A stretch of DNA of 64,000 nt from contig NZ_CP086111.1 of assembly GCF_016806835.2 (NCBI RefSeq), forward strand, positions 241,501 to 305,500, in the 5' to 3' direction. How positions within the stretch are numbered: position 1 is the first letter of the stretch; every line of letters begins with the position of its first letter. The notes beneath the pieces were generated by a model. It searched no databases, had not been told where the DNA came from, and saw only the letters and a list, made by a program, of their open reading frames with translations. Origin of the DNA: Skermanella rosea (GTDB taxonomy: Bacteria > Pseudomonadota > Alphaproteobacteria > Azospirillales > Azospirillaceae). Shown piece after piece: positions 17,874 through 27,569 of this stretch. A program made the position numbers and the translations under genes.

Positions 17874-19355
17874 ATGCCTGTCGTGACCGTCGTTCAGTGG
17901 CTCTTGTACCTCCTTCTCTCCCTCTCCCTCGTCATGCTGTTCGCCCTCAGCTGCAACCTGCTCGGCCTTTCCGTCGCCTTCCTGCGCTCCCGCCGGAGAG
18001 CCCTGCGCACGGGACCCGAGCGCCTGGTCGTCACGGCTCCCGAAGATCATCCGAAAGTCCTGGTCCAACTGCCCGCCTTCAACGAGGGCATGCTGATCGA
18101 GCGGGCGATCCGCGCCGCCGATCTGGACTGGCCGCGCGACCGGCTCGCCATCCAGGTGCTGGACGACAGCACCGACGGATCCGAGGAGATCTCGAGGCGC
18201 TTCGCCGACGAACTGCGCCGCACCGGGGTGGACATCACGGTGATCCACCGGCGCGACCGCGCCGGCTTCAAGGCGGGTGCGCTGGCCAACGGGCTTGGCC
18301 GTGACGACAGCCCCTTCGTCGCGATCTTCGACGCCGACTTCGTCCCGCCTGCCGATTTCCTGAAGCGCACCGTCCCGATCCTGGCGGCGGACCGCGGCAT
18401 CGCCTTCGTGCAGGCCCGGTGGGAGCACCTGAACGCCGGGCAGAACCTGCTGACCCGCGCCCAGGCCGTGATGCTGGACGCCCATTTCGGGGTCGAGCAG
18501 TCGGTCCGCTCGGCGACCGGCCTGGTGCTGCCGTTCAACGGGACCTGCGGCGTCTGGCGGCGCGAGGCGATCGATGACGCCGGCGGCTGGACCGCCGACA
18601 CGCTGACCGAGGACCTGGACCTCTCGGTGCGCGCCCATCTCGCCGGCTGGCGCGCCGCCTATGCGCCCGACGTGGCGGCGCCCGGCGAGTTGCCGACGAC
18701 GCTGGCCGCCTGGCGGACCCAGCAGCACCGCTGGAACAAGGGCTTCGCCCAGGTCGCCCGCAAGCTGCTGCCGGCGGTCTGGCGCTCCGGCCTGCCCACC
18801 TTGTCCAAGCTGGCGCTGACGCTGGAGGTCGGGCAGTCGCTGTTCTGCCCGCTGGCGGCCCTGTGCCTGACCACCTCGCTGTCGCTGCTCTGGATGGAGG
18901 CCGGCCAGCAGCCGCTGGCGCTGTCGGTCCTGGGACTGGTCGCGACCGCCATGGGCGTCTTCTCGGCGACCACCTTCGTCACCCTGGGCCAGGTGGCGCT
19001 GGGCCGCCGGCCGCTGCGCGCCGTCCCGCTGAGCATCCTGGCCGCGATGACGCTGACCTCGGGCCTGATCCTGTCCAACTCGCGCGCGGTGTACGAGGCC
19101 GCCGTGGGCAGGCAGTCGCCCTTCGTGCGCACGCCCAAGATGGGCGGCGGCCCGGTTATCCCCGCGGCGCCGGTGCGCCGCGCCGGCCCGACCGGCATTC
19201 CGGAGATCGTGCTGGGGGGCTGCCTGTTCTTCACGATGGTGCTGCACGAGGGCTGGTACTCGCCCCTGCTCGGCACGACCATCCTGGGCCTGGCCGTGGT
19301 CGGCGGCGCGTTGTTCAGGGAGCGCTGGCAGGTGCTTCGCGCGGTGGTGCCGTAA
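17874..19355 (+). CDS. Membrane glycosyltransferase, family 2 (cellulose-synthase-like)
   Basis: Processive-type GT2 enzyme of 493 residues, using a nucleotide sugar at the cytoplasmic face and probably extruding polysaccharide. One N-terminal helix is followed by the catalytic domain with DDS (97-99), DAD (153-155), TED (245-247) and QQHRW (283-287), the D, DxD, TED and QxxRW set of this fold; at least four helices follow. ATG 17874 is preferred to GTG 17847. The product is unknown; related proteins make beta-glucans or mannans. No cyclic-di-GMP-binding PilZ domain is seen. The 3' end overlaps the convergent methyltransferase by 41 bases. Confidence 0.85.
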   Translation: MPVVTVVQWLLYLLLSLSLVMLFALSCNLLGLSVAFLRSRRRALRTGPERLVVTAPEDHPKVLVQLPAFNEGMLIERAIRAADLDWPRDRLAIQVLDDSTDGSEEISRRFADELRRTGVDITVIHRRDRAGFKAGALANGLGRDDSPFVAIFDADFVPPADFLKRTVPILAADRGIAFVQARWEHLNAGQNLLTRAQAVMLDAHFGVEQSVRSATGLVLPFNGTCGVWRREAIDDAGGWTADTLTEDLDLSVRAHLAGWRAAYAPDVAAPGELPTTLAAWRTQQHRWNKGFAQVARKLLPAVWRSGLPTLSKLALTLEVGQSLFCPLAALCLTTSLSLLWMEAGQQPLALSVLGLVATAMGVFSATTFVTLGQVALGRRPLRAVPLSILAAMTLTSGLILSNSRAVYEAAVGRQSPFVRTPKMGGGPVIPAAPVRRAGPTGIPEIVLGGCLFFTMVLHEGWYSPLLGTTILGLAVVGGALFRERWQVLRAVVP

Positions 19356-20067
19356 CCCGGCCCCGGCGTTCCGGCGGGATCGCCACGCAGGTCAGCACCA
19401 GCGAGAGCGGCCGGCCGGTCCGCGGGTCGGCCGGTTCCCGCAGGTCGGCCACCCGCCAGCCGCCGTCCCGCAGGTCCCCGATCCAGGTTTCGAGCGTCCG
19501 GAAATACCAGGGCATCGGGCTCCAGGGTTCGCCGCCGGGGCCGCCGAACCCGGCGAAACTCTCCTCGCGCCAGCCGTCGGCATAGGGGCCGTCGCCGCAG
19601 GCGGTCCAGGGATGCACCGTCTGGATCACCAGCGCTCCGGCCGACGCGCAGGCCGCCAGGGCCCGGAGCAGGCCCGACAGATCCTCGTCCAGCAGCGCGA
19701 AATTGGCCGCGACGGCGTCGAACGGTCCGCCGAGGCGACCGGGATCGGCGGCGATCGCGGCGTAATCGGCATGGAGATACCCGCCGTCCGGATCGGCCTC
19801 GCGGGCGAGCCGGACCAGTTCGGCGCTGCCGTCGGCGCCGGTGACCCGGCAGCCCGCTTCGTCGCGCAGGCGGCGGGCGAGCCAGCCTTCCCCGCAGCCG
19901 AGGTCCAGGACGTGGGCGGGACGCAGGCGGGCCACGGCCCCGAGGATGGCCGAGTCGGTTCCCGCCCGGCGGCTGGCGATCGCTCCCGACCGCACCGCGG
20001 CGGTCCACCGCCCGGCATTGTCGTGCCAGGACCCCTGGATTCTCCGGTCCGTCGGTGAAGCCGACAT
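19315..20067 (-). CDS. Class I SAM-dependent methyltransferase
   Basis: 250-residue soluble methyltransferase with the Rossmann motif HVLDLGCGEGWLARRL, the acidic loop VTGADGSAEL, and post-motif FDAVAANFALL; a downstream VIQTVHPW segment is typical of small-molecule methyltransferases. The substrate is unknown. It converges on the glycosyltransferase gene with a 41-base overlap, so the last residues are antisense coding. No operon partner is close on its strand. Confidence 0.85.
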   Translation of the reverse strand: MSASPTDRRIQGSWHDNAGRWTAAVRSGAIASRRAGTDSAILGAVARLRPAHVLDLGCGEGWLARRLRDEAGCRVTGADGSAELVRLAREADPDGGYLHADYAAIAADPGRLGGPFDAVAANFALLDEDLSGLLRALAACASAGALVIQTVHPWTACGDGPYADGWREESFAGFGGPGGEPWSPMPWYFRTLETWIGDLRDGGWRVADLREPADPRTGRPLSLVLTCVAIPPERRGRVTAPPREAPASAP

Positions 20068-20220
20068 GGTGCTCTCCCGGTTTCGGCGGTAATCCTGCGG
20101 ACACTATAGTCATATACCTTTGGCCTTGCGGGCGCATTCCGGCGCGGCTGGACAGGATATGGATGTTCACGTATTGTTCTTTTGCTGGATGTCTTTCGAA
20201 CCTGATGGGAGGCGAGGGCC

Positions 20221-20841
20221 ATGACTGTGATGAGGCTGTACTGGATGCCGCGGACCCGGTCCATGCGGACGCTCTGGCTGCTGGAGGAGGCGGGATGCCC
20301 GTATGAGAGGGTCCTGGTCGATCTTTCCACCGGAGCCCAGTCCACGCCGGAGTACCGCCGCGTCAACCCCATGGCCAAGGTCCCGGCGCTGGTGGACGGG
20401 GAGGCCGTCGTCGCCGAGTCGGCGGCGATCTGCGCCTACGTGGCCGACCGCTGCCCCGAAGCGGGCTTGGCGCCGCCGGTCGGCGATCCGGCGCGCGGCC
20501 GCTATCTCCAATGGCTGTTCTTCTCCGCCGGTTGCGTGGACCCCGCCTTTTCCGAGCGGATGAACGGCTGGACGACCGACAGCGCCGCAACGGGATGGGG
20601 CAGTTTCGACCGGGTCTTCGCGGTCCTGGACGAGGCGCTGGCCGATGCCGGGAAACGGGGCGGCTGGATCCTGGGCGAACGCTTCTCCGCCGCCGACGTG
20701 CTGCTCGGCATCGACCTGCACTACGGCATGGACATCATCGGCATCGTGCCGCGCCGCCCCGCGTTCGAGGAGTATGTCAGGCGCTGCCTGGACCGCCCGG
20801 CGTTCCAGCGGGCGCTGGCGATCGACGCGGCGGGCGCGTGA
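20221..20841 (+). CDS. Glutathione S-transferase family protein
   Basis: 206 residues; N-terminal thioredoxin-like domain (RLYWMPRTRSMRTLWLLEEAG, KVPALVDGEAVVAESAAI, where the cis-Pro and ES motif bind glutathione) and an all-helical C-terminal domain with FSAADVLLGIDL. Likely role in detoxification or small-molecule metabolism; the substrate cannot be inferred. It is coupled to the following VOC gene by a TGATG overlap, suggesting a joint detoxifying function. Confidence 0.88.
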   Translation: MTVMRLYWMPRTRSMRTLWLLEEAGCPYERVLVDLSTGAQSTPEYRRVNPMAKVPALVDGEAVVAESAAICAYVADRCPEAGLAPPVGDPARGRYLQWLFFSAGCVDPAFSERMNGWTTDSAATGWGSFDRVFAVLDEALADAGKRGGWILGERFSAADVLLGIDLHYGMDIIGIVPRRPAFEEYVRRCLDRPAFQRALAIDAAGA

Positions 20842-21287
20842 TGGCCGGCCCTTCCAGGCCCGGGGCCGGGACCGGCAGCGTCGTCCCTTGCCTGCGCTAT
20901 CGCGATGCGCCCGCCGCGATCGACTGGCTGTGCGATGCCTTCGGCTTCGAGCGGCATGCGGTCTATCCGAACGGCGACGGCACCATTGCCCATGCCGAGA
21001 TTGCCACGGGCCGGACCGGCGGCCGGGGTATGGTCATGCTCGGTTCCGCGGTCGAGGGCGAATATGGGGCCTTGATGCGCCAGCCGGACGAGTTGGGCGG
21101 CGCCAACACCCAGGGCACCTATGTGGTGGTGGAGGATGTCGACGCGCATTACGCCCGCGCCAGGGCGGCCGGCGCGCGGATCGCCATCGACATCAGGGAC
21201 CAGGACTATGGCGGCAGGGACTATACCTGCCGCGACCCCGAGGGCCATGTCTGGACCTTCGGAAACTACGATCCCTGGGCGGAGTGA
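20841..21287 (+). CDS. VOC (glyoxalase/bleomycin resistance) family protein
   Basis: 148-residue vicinal oxygen chelate protein: starts near VVPCLRYRDAPAAIDWLCDAFGF as in PhnB/glyoxalase-like proteins and ends with the paired motif RDPEGHVWTFGNYDP. Its ATG overlaps the GST stop by one base, so it is probably translated with that gene. Such proteins often act on glutathione adducts or bind toxic small molecules; the exact reaction is unknown. Longer frames upstream are shadows of the GST gene. Confidence 0.85.
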   Translation: MAGPSRPGAGTGSVVPCLRYRDAPAAIDWLCDAFGFERHAVYPNGDGTIAHAEIATGRTGGRGMVMLGSAVEGEYGALMRQPDELGGANTQGTYVVVEDVDAHYARARAAGARIAIDIRDQDYGGRDYTCRDPEGHVWTFGNYDPWAE

Positions 21288-21306
21288 CGACTGCGGCGCG
21301 GAGTTC

Positions 21307-21966
21307 TCAGAACTCCGCGTCCAGCTCCGGCAGTTCGTCGGGTTCCATCCTCGCGGCCTCGAACCATTCGGCCATGTCGGGCAGGGACAGGATATTGGCG
21401 CAATAATCCGAGCAAGCCTTGTCAAGCTTGACGTCGTAGGTCTGGAAGCGGGTGGTCACCGGCGCGTACATCGCGTCCGCCATGGTCGGCGTGGCCCCGA
21501 ACAGGTAGGGACCGCCGTATTTTCCCAGGCAGTCGCGCCAGATGTCGGCGATCCGCTCGATGTCGGCGAGCGCCCCCGCCCAGACCTTGAAGCCGGGATA
21601 GTGCCGCTTCAGGTTCATCGGCAGGGCCGAGCGCAGCCCGGCGAAGCCCGAATGCATCTCCCCGCAGATCGAGCGGCAATGGGCGCGGGCGCCCGTATCC
21701 TCGGGCAGCAGGCCCTTGCCGGCCGGCCTGACCTCGTTGAGGTATTCGCCGATCGCCAGCGTGTCCCAGACCGAGTTGCCGCCATGGATCAGGCAGGGCA
21801 CCAGGATCGACGGGGACAGCAGCAGGATCTCCGCCTTGGCCGATGAGTCGTCGAGCGGAATGATCCGCTCCTCGAACGTCAGCCCCGACATCCGTGCCAG
21901 GAGCCAGCCCCGAAGCGACCACGAGGAATAGTTCTTGCTGCTGATGACGAGGGTGGCATCGGCCAT
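21307..21966 (-). CDS. Glutathione S-transferase family protein
   Basis: 219 residues; N-terminal ISSKNYSSWSLRGWLLARMSG with the catalytic serine region, LVPCLIHGGNSVWDTLAIGEY for glutathione binding, and the C-terminal FGATPTMADAMYAPV helix. The start at ATG 21966 is chosen over an upstream ATG because it opens directly on the domain and GGAGGGACC lies just upstream. Converges on the GST/VOC pair. A zeta- or YfcF-like subgroup is possible, not certain. Confidence 0.85.
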   Translation of the reverse strand: MADATLVISSKNYSSWSLRGWLLARMSGLTFEERIIPLDDSSAKAEILLLSPSILVPCLIHGGNSVWDTLAIGEYLNEVRPAGKGLLPEDTGARAHCRSICGEMHSGFAGLRSALPMNLKRHYPGFKVWAGALADIERIADIWRDCLGKYGGPYLFGATPTMADAMYAPVTTRFQTYDVKLDKACSDYCANILSLPDMAEWFEAARMEPDELPELDAEF

Positions 21967-22214
21967 GGCTGGGGTCCCTCCTGGGCGGGCTGCCGTTCGA
22001 TGCCCCAAGGATTGCGTGCATGGCGCTTGCAAGTCCAGAAGAAACGCTGTTGCTTGAAGGGGCTTTTGCCTATCATTTCGTATAGGCGAGGGCAGGGATT
22101 TTGGCGCGATTATTTCTTGGGCGGGCTGCCGAGTTCTTGTGCAATCGGGTTTTCCGCGAGCTTTTCGTTCGTTCTGAAATAAAGAAATCCACTCAGCGGA
22201 TCGGGTGAACGCGT

Positions 22215-23432
22215 ATGATTTACCAGCTGTACCAGCACCAGTCCGACATCCTCGATCCGTTGCGCTGGATGGCGAGGAGTTCCAGCGCCGTCTTCGGCCA
22301 TCCCTGGCCGGGAATCGGCACGGGCGCCGTGGCGCGGCGGCTGTCGGCGGCGCTGGAGGTGCTGTCCTGCATGGGAACCACCCACACCCGCCCCGATTTC
22401 GGCATCCGCTCGGTCACCGTGGGCCACCGGGAGGTCGGCGTGACCGAGGAGGTGGTCCACCGCACCCCGTTCTGCTCGCTGGTCCGCTTCCGCAAGGACG
22501 TGTCGGTGCAGGAGCCGAGGGTGCTGGTGGTCGCCCCCATGTCCGGCCACTTCGCGACCCTGCTGCGCGGCACCTGCCAGACCATGCTGGCCGAGCACGA
22601 CGTCTACATCACCGACTGGCACAATGCCCGCGACGTGCCGCTGTCCGAGGGACGGTTCGATTTCGACTCCTATGTCGACCACCTGATCGGGTTCTTCGAG
22701 TTCCTGGGGCGCGACTGCCACGTGGTGGCGGTCTGCCAGCCCTCGGTCGCGGTGCTGGCGGCGGTCGCGGTGATGGCCCAGTCCGACAACCAGTCCCAGC
22801 CGCGCAGCATGACCCTGATGGCCGGCCCGATCGACACCCGCGTCAGCCCGACCAAGGTCAACGAGCTGGCCATGTCCAAGCCGATCGAGTGGTTCGAGGA
22901 GAAGATGATCTCGACCGTGCCGCTGCGCCATGCCGGCGCCCTGCGGCGGGTCTATCCGGGGTTCGTGCAGCTGGCCGCCTTCATGCAGATGAACCTGGAG
23001 CGCCACGTCAAGGCGTACCGCGACATGTACGAGCATCTGGTCGCCGGGGAGGACGAGAAGGCCCGCGCGATCCGCACCTTCTACGACGAGTACCTGGCCG
23101 TGATGGACCTGCCGGCCGAGTTCTTCCTGCAGACGGTCCGGCTGATCTTCCAGGAGCACGCGCTGCCGCTGGGCACGCTGGAATGGCACGGCAGGCGGGT
23201 CGAGCCCGCCGCGATCCGCCGCACCGCCCTGTTCACCGTCGAGGGCGAGAACGACGACATCTGCTCGGTCGGCCAGACGCTGGCGGCCCAGGATCTCTGT
23301 ACCGGGCTGCGCCCGCACCTGAAGCACCACCATCTCCAGGCCGGGGCCGGCCATTACGGCGTGTTCAACGGCCGGCGCTGGGGGGGCCAAGTCTATCCCA
23401 TGCTGCGCATGATCATCCAGGCCAACGACTGA
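22215..23432 (+). CDS. phaZ: Intracellular polyhydroxyalkanoate depolymerase
   Basis: Mobilises native polyhydroxybutyrate granules in the cytoplasm. 405 residues of alpha/beta hydrolase fold with the cysteine-type nucleophile motif VCQPSVAVLA, where Cys replaces the usual lipase Ser as in Cupriavidus PhaZ1. Conserved EVVHRTPFCSLVRF at the N-terminus and HYGVFNGRRW at the C-terminus (catalytic His) are present. Preceded by an AT-richer 250-base region likely to hold its promoter. The organism therefore probably stores PHB; no synthase gene lies in the window. Confidence 0.93.
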   Translation: MIYQLYQHQSDILDPLRWMARSSSAVFGHPWPGIGTGAVARRLSAALEVLSCMGTTHTRPDFGIRSVTVGHREVGVTEEVVHRTPFCSLVRFRKDVSVQEPRVLVVAPMSGHFATLLRGTCQTMLAEHDVYITDWHNARDVPLSEGRFDFDSYVDHLIGFFEFLGRDCHVVAVCQPSVAVLAAVAVMAQSDNQSQPRSMTLMAGPIDTRVSPTKVNELAMSKPIEWFEEKMISTVPLRHAGALRRVYPGFVQLAAFMQMNLERHVKAYRDMYEHLVAGEDEKARAIRTFYDEYLAVMDLPAEFFLQTVRLIFQEHALPLGTLEWHGRRVEPAAIRRTALFTVEGENDDICSVGQTLAAQDLCTGLRPHLKHHHLQAGAGHYGVFNGRRWGGQVYPMLRMIIQAND

Positions 23433-23572
23433 GCCGCGCGAAGCTCGCCGGCGGCGAGTCAAACCTCGCCAATCCGCGCGCCTTGCGCTACATAAGGCGC
23501 AACATCGACGGGAGGCCGTTGCGGTGGCGTCCCGTCGCACCCTGATCCACGTGAATTTGGTCGGAGAGACGC

Positions 23573-25255
23573 ATGGCGTCCTATCAATACGTCTTTGTCA
23601 TGAAGGGGCTGACCAAGATCTACCCCGGCGGCAAGAAGGTGCTGGATAACGTCTGGCTGTCTTTCTACCCCGGAGCCAAGATCGGCGTGCTGGGCGCGAA
23701 CGGCGCCGGCAAGTCCACGCTGATGAAGATCATGGCCGGCATGGACAAGGACTTCAACGGCGAGGCCTGGACCGCGGAGGGAGCCACCGTCGGCTACCTG
23801 TCGCAGGAGCCGCAGCTGGACGAATCCAAGACCGTGCAGGAGAACGTCATGGAGGCCCTGGCGGGCACCAAGGCGCTGCTCGACCGGTTCGAGGAGGTCA
23901 GCATGAAGCTCGGCGAGGTCGAGGACCCCGACGAGATGACCGCGCTGATCGACGAGCAGGCCGAACTGCAGGAGAAGATCGAGGCGGCCGACGCCTGGGA
24001 CCTGCAGCGCACGGTCGAGATCGCCATGGACGCGCTGCGCTGCCCGCCGCCCGACAGCGCGGTCACCAAGCTGTCCGGCGGCGAGCGCCGGCGCGTGGCG
24101 CTGTGCAAGCTGCTGCTCCAGAAGCCCGACCTGCTGCTGCTCGACGAGCCGACCAACCATCTAGACGCCGAGTCCGTCGCCTGGCTGGAGAAGTTCCTGG
24201 AGGACTACAAGGGCACCGTCGTCCTGGTCACCCACGACCGCTACTTCCTCGACAACGTCACCGGCTGGATCCTGGAGCTGGACCGCGGCCAGGGCATCCC
24301 GTACGAGGGCAACTACTCCGCCTGGCTGGAGCAGAAGCAGAAGCGGCTGGAGCAGGAATCCAAGACCGAGGCCAACCGCCAGAAGACCCTGGCGCGCGAG
24401 CTGGAATGGATCCGGCAGTCGCCCAAGGCCCGCCAGACCAAGAGCAAGGCGCGTATCTCCGCCTACGAGACGATGCTGGCGGAGAGCGGCAAGGCGCAGA
24501 ACACCGACGCCCAGATCATCATCCCGACCCCGCCCCGGCTGGGCGGCGTGGTGATCGACGCCGAGAACATCGCCAAGGGCTTCGGCGACCGGCTGCTGTT
24601 CGAGAACCTGAGCTTCCGCCTGCCGCCCGGCGGCATCGTCGGCGTGATCGGCCCGAACGGCGCCGGCAAGACCACGCTGTTCCGCCTGATCACCGGCCAG
24701 GACCAGCCCGACGAGGGCAGCTTCAAGGTCGGCGACACCGTCAAGCTGGGCTATGTGGACCAGAGCCGCGACACGCTGGCGCCTAACAAGACGGTGTGGG
24801 AGGAGGTCTCCGACGGCCTGGACGTGATCGAGCTGGGCAAGCGCTCGATGCCGAGCCGGGCCTATGTCGCCGCCTTCAACTTCAAGGGCAGCGACCAGCA
24901 GAAGAAGGTCGGCCAGCTCTCCGGCGGCGAGCGCAACCGCGTCCACCTGGCGAAGATGCTGAAGTCCGGCGCCAACGTCCTGCTGCTCGACGAGCCGACC
25001 AACGACCTGGACGTCGATACGCTGCGGGCGCTGGAAGATGCGCTGGAAGGCTTCCCCGGCTGCGCCGTGGTGATCAGCCACGATCGCTGGTTCCTGGACC
25101 GTATCGCGACCCACATCCTGGCCTTCGAGGGCGAGAGCCACGTCGAGTGGTTCGAGGGCAACTATCAGGACTACGAGGCGGACCGCAAGCGCCGCCTGGG
25201 CCACGAGGCCGACCAGCCGCACCGCATCAAGTACAAGCCGCTGGTGCGGGCGTAA
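23573..25255 (+). CDS. ettA: Energy-dependent translational throttle EttA (ABC-F)
   Basis: ABC-F ATPase that binds the ribosomal E site and gates the first peptide bond according to ATP/ADP level. 560 residues with two ABC cassettes: GANGAGKS at 41-48 and GPNGAGKT near 361, signature LSGGER in each, and DEPTNHLD and DEPTNDLD Walker B regions. The first cassette carries the arm insertion (about 85-140) and the linker is positively charged. Length and arm favour EttA over other ABC-F members. Confidence 0.94.
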   Translation: MASYQYVFVMKGLTKIYPGGKKVLDNVWLSFYPGAKIGVLGANGAGKSTLMKIMAGMDKDFNGEAWTAEGATVGYLSQEPQLDESKTVQENVMEALAGTKALLDRFEEVSMKLGEVEDPDEMTALIDEQAELQEKIEAADAWDLQRTVEIAMDALRCPPPDSAVTKLSGGERRRVALCKLLLQKPDLLLLDEPTNHLDAESVAWLEKFLEDYKGTVVLVTHDRYFLDNVTGWILELDRGQGIPYEGNYSAWLEQKQKRLEQESKTEANRQKTLARELEWIRQSPKARQTKSKARISAYETMLAESGKAQNTDAQIIIPTPPRLGGVVIDAENIAKGFGDRLLFENLSFRLPPGGIVGVIGPNGAGKTTLFRLITGQDQPDEGSFKVGDTVKLGYVDQSRDTLAPNKTVWEEVSDGLDVIELGKRSMPSRAYVAAFNFKGSDQQKKVGQLSGGERNRVHLAKMLKSGANVLLLDEPTNDLDVDTLRALEDALEGFPGCAVVISHDRWFLDRIATHILAFEGESHVEWFEGNYQDYEADRKRRLGHEADQPHRIKYKPLVRA

Positions 25256-25265
25256 CCGGGACGCG

Positions 25266-25303
25266 TCTCCGCCGGTCACCCTTAAGGGCGTGATCGGCGG
25301 AGA
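25266..25303 (+). terminator. Stem-loop after ettA
   Basis: TCTCCGCCGGTCAC (25266-25279) and GTGATCGGCGGAGA (25290-25303) pair with one mismatch, with an inner CCCTTAAGGG palindrome in the loop. Only a short T run follows, so termination is probable but not certain. Confidence 0.5.
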
Positions 25304-25376
25304 TCTCCGCTTTCCCATGAACCTTGGACCCGATCCGGAGTTGTAAAGAGACCGCCAGCCAGATCGGGTTCTCGAC

Positions 25377-26105
25377 ATGACTTCGCGCAGACCGCTTTCG
25401 CCTCCCGAAGCAGCGGACTGGCCGGACGAGGAGTTCCCCCGTTTCAAGCGGCCCGTCGGTGCCGCCGCCCAACCCTGCGGGCCTGCGGAACCGGCCCCGG
25501 CGCGAAGGCCGCCGCCCGCGCCGCCGCGCCGGGGCGGGCGGTTCGCCCTGGGATTCCTGGCGGGCTTCCTGCTGGCGGGGATCGGGCTGGGCTTCGCGAC
25601 CTATGTGCTGATCGTCGACGTGCTGGGTCCCGCCCGTCCGGCGGCGCCGACCGCGGTCGTGATCGAACCGGAAGTGCTGGGCGCCCCGCTTCCCCTGGGC
25701 GGGGAGGAGGAGGCGCTGACGCCGCGGCCGGAACCGCCGCCGGCACCGCCGGCCGCGGAACCCCCGCCGCCCGGACCGGCGGGGCCGACGCCGCTGAGCG
25801 GCGCCCGCCTGTTCGTGCATCATTACGTCGTTCCGCCGCTCGCCACGGTCGCCGCCGACGTGGTCGGGGCCCTGCGGTCCGACGGGCTGACCGTCATCGA
25901 TACGCGCACCGTCCAGGCCAGCATCTCCGCCGGCAACGTTCGCTATTTCTTCCCGGAGGACCGGGACGCGGCGGCCAGCCTCGCCGAGCGGCTCAGCGGA
26001 CTCTATCGCGAGCGGTTCGGGGGGCAGGATTTCCGGGTCATCGACTTCACCCACTACGACCCGAAGCCGCGTCAGCGCACGATCGAAATCTGGCTGCCCG
26101 GATGA
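25377..26105 (+). CDS. Single-pass membrane protein, proline-rich, LytR_C-like C-terminus
   Basis: 242-residue protein of unknown function. A proline-rich cytoplasmic start (about 1-55) leads to one membrane helix (RFALGFLAGFLLAGIGLGFA, near 58-82), then a proline/glutamate-rich linker and a folded C-terminal domain (about 140-242). That domain has RLFVHHYVV, then VRYFFPEDRDAAASLAERL, which resembles LytR C-terminal or similar ligand-binding domains of cell-envelope proteins. Probably anchored in the inner membrane with its domain in the periplasm. Family call tentative. Confidence 0.65.
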   Translation: MTSRRPLSPPEAADWPDEEFPRFKRPVGAAAQPCGPAEPAPARRPPPAPPRRGGRFALGFLAGFLLAGIGLGFATYVLIVDVLGPARPAAPTAVVIEPEVLGAPLPLGGEEEALTPRPEPPPAPPAAEPPPPGPAGPTPLSGARLFVHHYVVPPLATVAADVVGALRSDGLTVIDTRTVQASISAGNVRYFFPEDRDAAASLAERLSGLYRERFGGQDFRVIDFTHYDPKPRQRTIEIWLPG

Positions 26106-26121
26106 CCGGCCGTGTCCGGGG

Positions 26122-26736
26122 TCAGCGCCCCGGAACCTCGGTGATCGCCACGTGCCCGGGATGCGCGGCCACGCGGCTCAGCCAGGCCAGCACCGACGGG
26201 TAGGGCTTCAGGTCGAAGCCGCCCTCGTGGGCGACATGGGTATAGGCGTAGAGCGCGATGTCGGCGACGGTGTAGGTATCGGCGACGAAGAACCGGTTCA
26301 GCGCCAGGTGGGCTTCCATCACGTCGAGCGCGGCATAGCCGGCGATCCGCTTCTGGACCACGGATTCCTGGCGCCAGGGCGTCATCTCGACGCCGTGGGT
26401 CAGCCAGAAGCGGACGGTCGCGATGTTCGGCTCGTGGCTGTACTGCTCGAAGAACATCCATTGCAGCGCCTGGGCGTGGGCGAACCGGTCGGCCGGAAGG
26501 TATGGCGTGCCGTCCGCCAGGTAATGCAGGATCGCGTTCGATTCCGGCAGCAGCCGCCCGTCGTCCAGCTCCAGCAGGGGAATACGGCCGTTCGGGTTCT
26601 TCGCCAGGAACTCCGGCGTGCGGGTCTCGGCCTTGTCGATGTCGAGCGGGACGTACTCGTAGCCCTGCCCGAGCAGGGCCAGCATCAGCCTCGCCTTGTA
26701 CCCGTTGCCCGAGCAGGGATCGTCGTAGAGCCGCAT
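26122..26736 (-). CDS. Glutathione S-transferase family protein
   Basis: 204 residues: MRLYDDPCSGNGYKARLMLA with a possible catalytic Ser/Cys region, then NPNGRIPLLELDDGRLLPES for glutathione binding and YTVADIALYAYTHVAHEGGF in the helical domain. It ends 16 bases from the preceding convergent gene. Third GST in a 7-kb stretch, but sequences differ clearly and there is no sign of recent duplication. Substrate unknown. Confidence 0.88.
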   Translation of the reverse strand: MRLYDDPCSGNGYKARLMLALLGQGYEYVPLDIDKAETRTPEFLAKNPNGRIPLLELDDGRLLPESNAILHYLADGTPYLPADRFAHAQALQWMFFEQYSHEPNIATVRFWLTHGVEMTPWRQESVVQKRIAGYAALDVMEAHLALNRFFVADTYTVADIALYAYTHVAHEGGFDLKPYPSVLAWLSRVAAHPGHVAITEVPGR

Positions 26737-26908
26737 GGTGCCTCCGGATGCTGGGAGCGGTCGAACGTGCCCGCCGATGATAGCCGGCGGATGATAACCG
26801 ATGGCCGCGAATTTCCAGTATGCCGCGAGCGCATGCTGTCGGGACGGGGGTGCGGCGCGTTACCCTGTGGTTTCCATCTTCCGGACACCGCGTACAGGTA
26901 CCCAGCCC

Positions 26909-27394
26909 ATGACGATACCGCCAAACCTTCACGCAGAAGAGCCGAACGACCTGGAGCCGTTCGACGATCCCCTTCTCGCGCCGGAGCAGCCTTCCGCCTT
27001 CCAGCGGACGATCCGCTACCGGCTGGCGGAGTGGAAGCCCGACGAGGCGGTGCTGGTGCTGGACCTGCTGCCGCGCCACCTGAACCGCGGCGGCGTCGTC
27101 CATGGCGGCGTGCTCGCCACCCTGATCGACACCGTCGGCGGCTTCGCCGGCACCTTCTGCACCGTTCCGGGCAACAAGCGCGGCACGGTCACGCTGTCGC
27201 TGACCACCAGCTTCCTGGGGCAGGCCAGCAGCGGCACGCTCCGCGCGGTCGGCCGCCGGCGCGGCGGCGGCCGCAAGATCTTCATGGCGAGTTGCGAGGT
27301 CTTCGACGCCGAAGGCAACCTGATCGCCATGGGCGAGGGCACCTACCGCTACCGCAGCGGCAGCGAGAACCCGGAGGGCGTGCCGGTCGGGTGA
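26909..27394 (+). CDS. PaaI/YdiI-type hotdog thioesterase
   Basis: 161 residues with the PaaI motif LNRGGVVHGGVLATLIDTVGG (conserved G-x-V-H-G-G and catalytic Asp), then a strand pair GTVTLSLTTSFLGQASSG and the last strands IAMGEGTYRYR. Expected to hydrolyse acyl-CoA thioesters in the cytoplasm. The ATG 26909 is chosen because homology begins after it; the in-frame upstream stretch has no domain. Native substrate unknown. Confidence 0.85.
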   Translation: MTIPPNLHAEEPNDLEPFDDPLLAPEQPSAFQRTIRYRLAEWKPDEAVLVLDLLPRHLNRGGVVHGGVLATLIDTVGGFAGTFCTVPGNKRGTVTLSLTTSFLGQASSGTLRAVGRRRGGGRKIFMASCEVFDAEGNLIAMGEGTYRYRSGSENPEGVPVG

Positions 27395-27569
27395 TCGGCT
27401 TCGTTAGAGTCGGCAATCAGCAGCAGGACAATTTTACCGCATCTTTCTCAGGATATTTATATTGATTCGCGGCATATCCGTGGGAACAAACTACCTTAAG
27501 AGGAAGCTGGGCGGAGCTTACGGGCGGCCCGCGACCGCCCTGCGGGAATTTCTGTTCGATGGTGCGACG

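Noticed and set aside
20221-26736. Recent amplification of three glutathione transferase genes
   Set aside because: The three proteins differ in motifs and length and have no shared nucleotide stretches; they represent different subfamilies.
27462-27569. TTG start extending the subtilase by 36 residues
   Set aside because: Extra residues show no signal peptide or conserved segment; ATG 27570 is the simpler start, though it too lacks a strong ribosome site.
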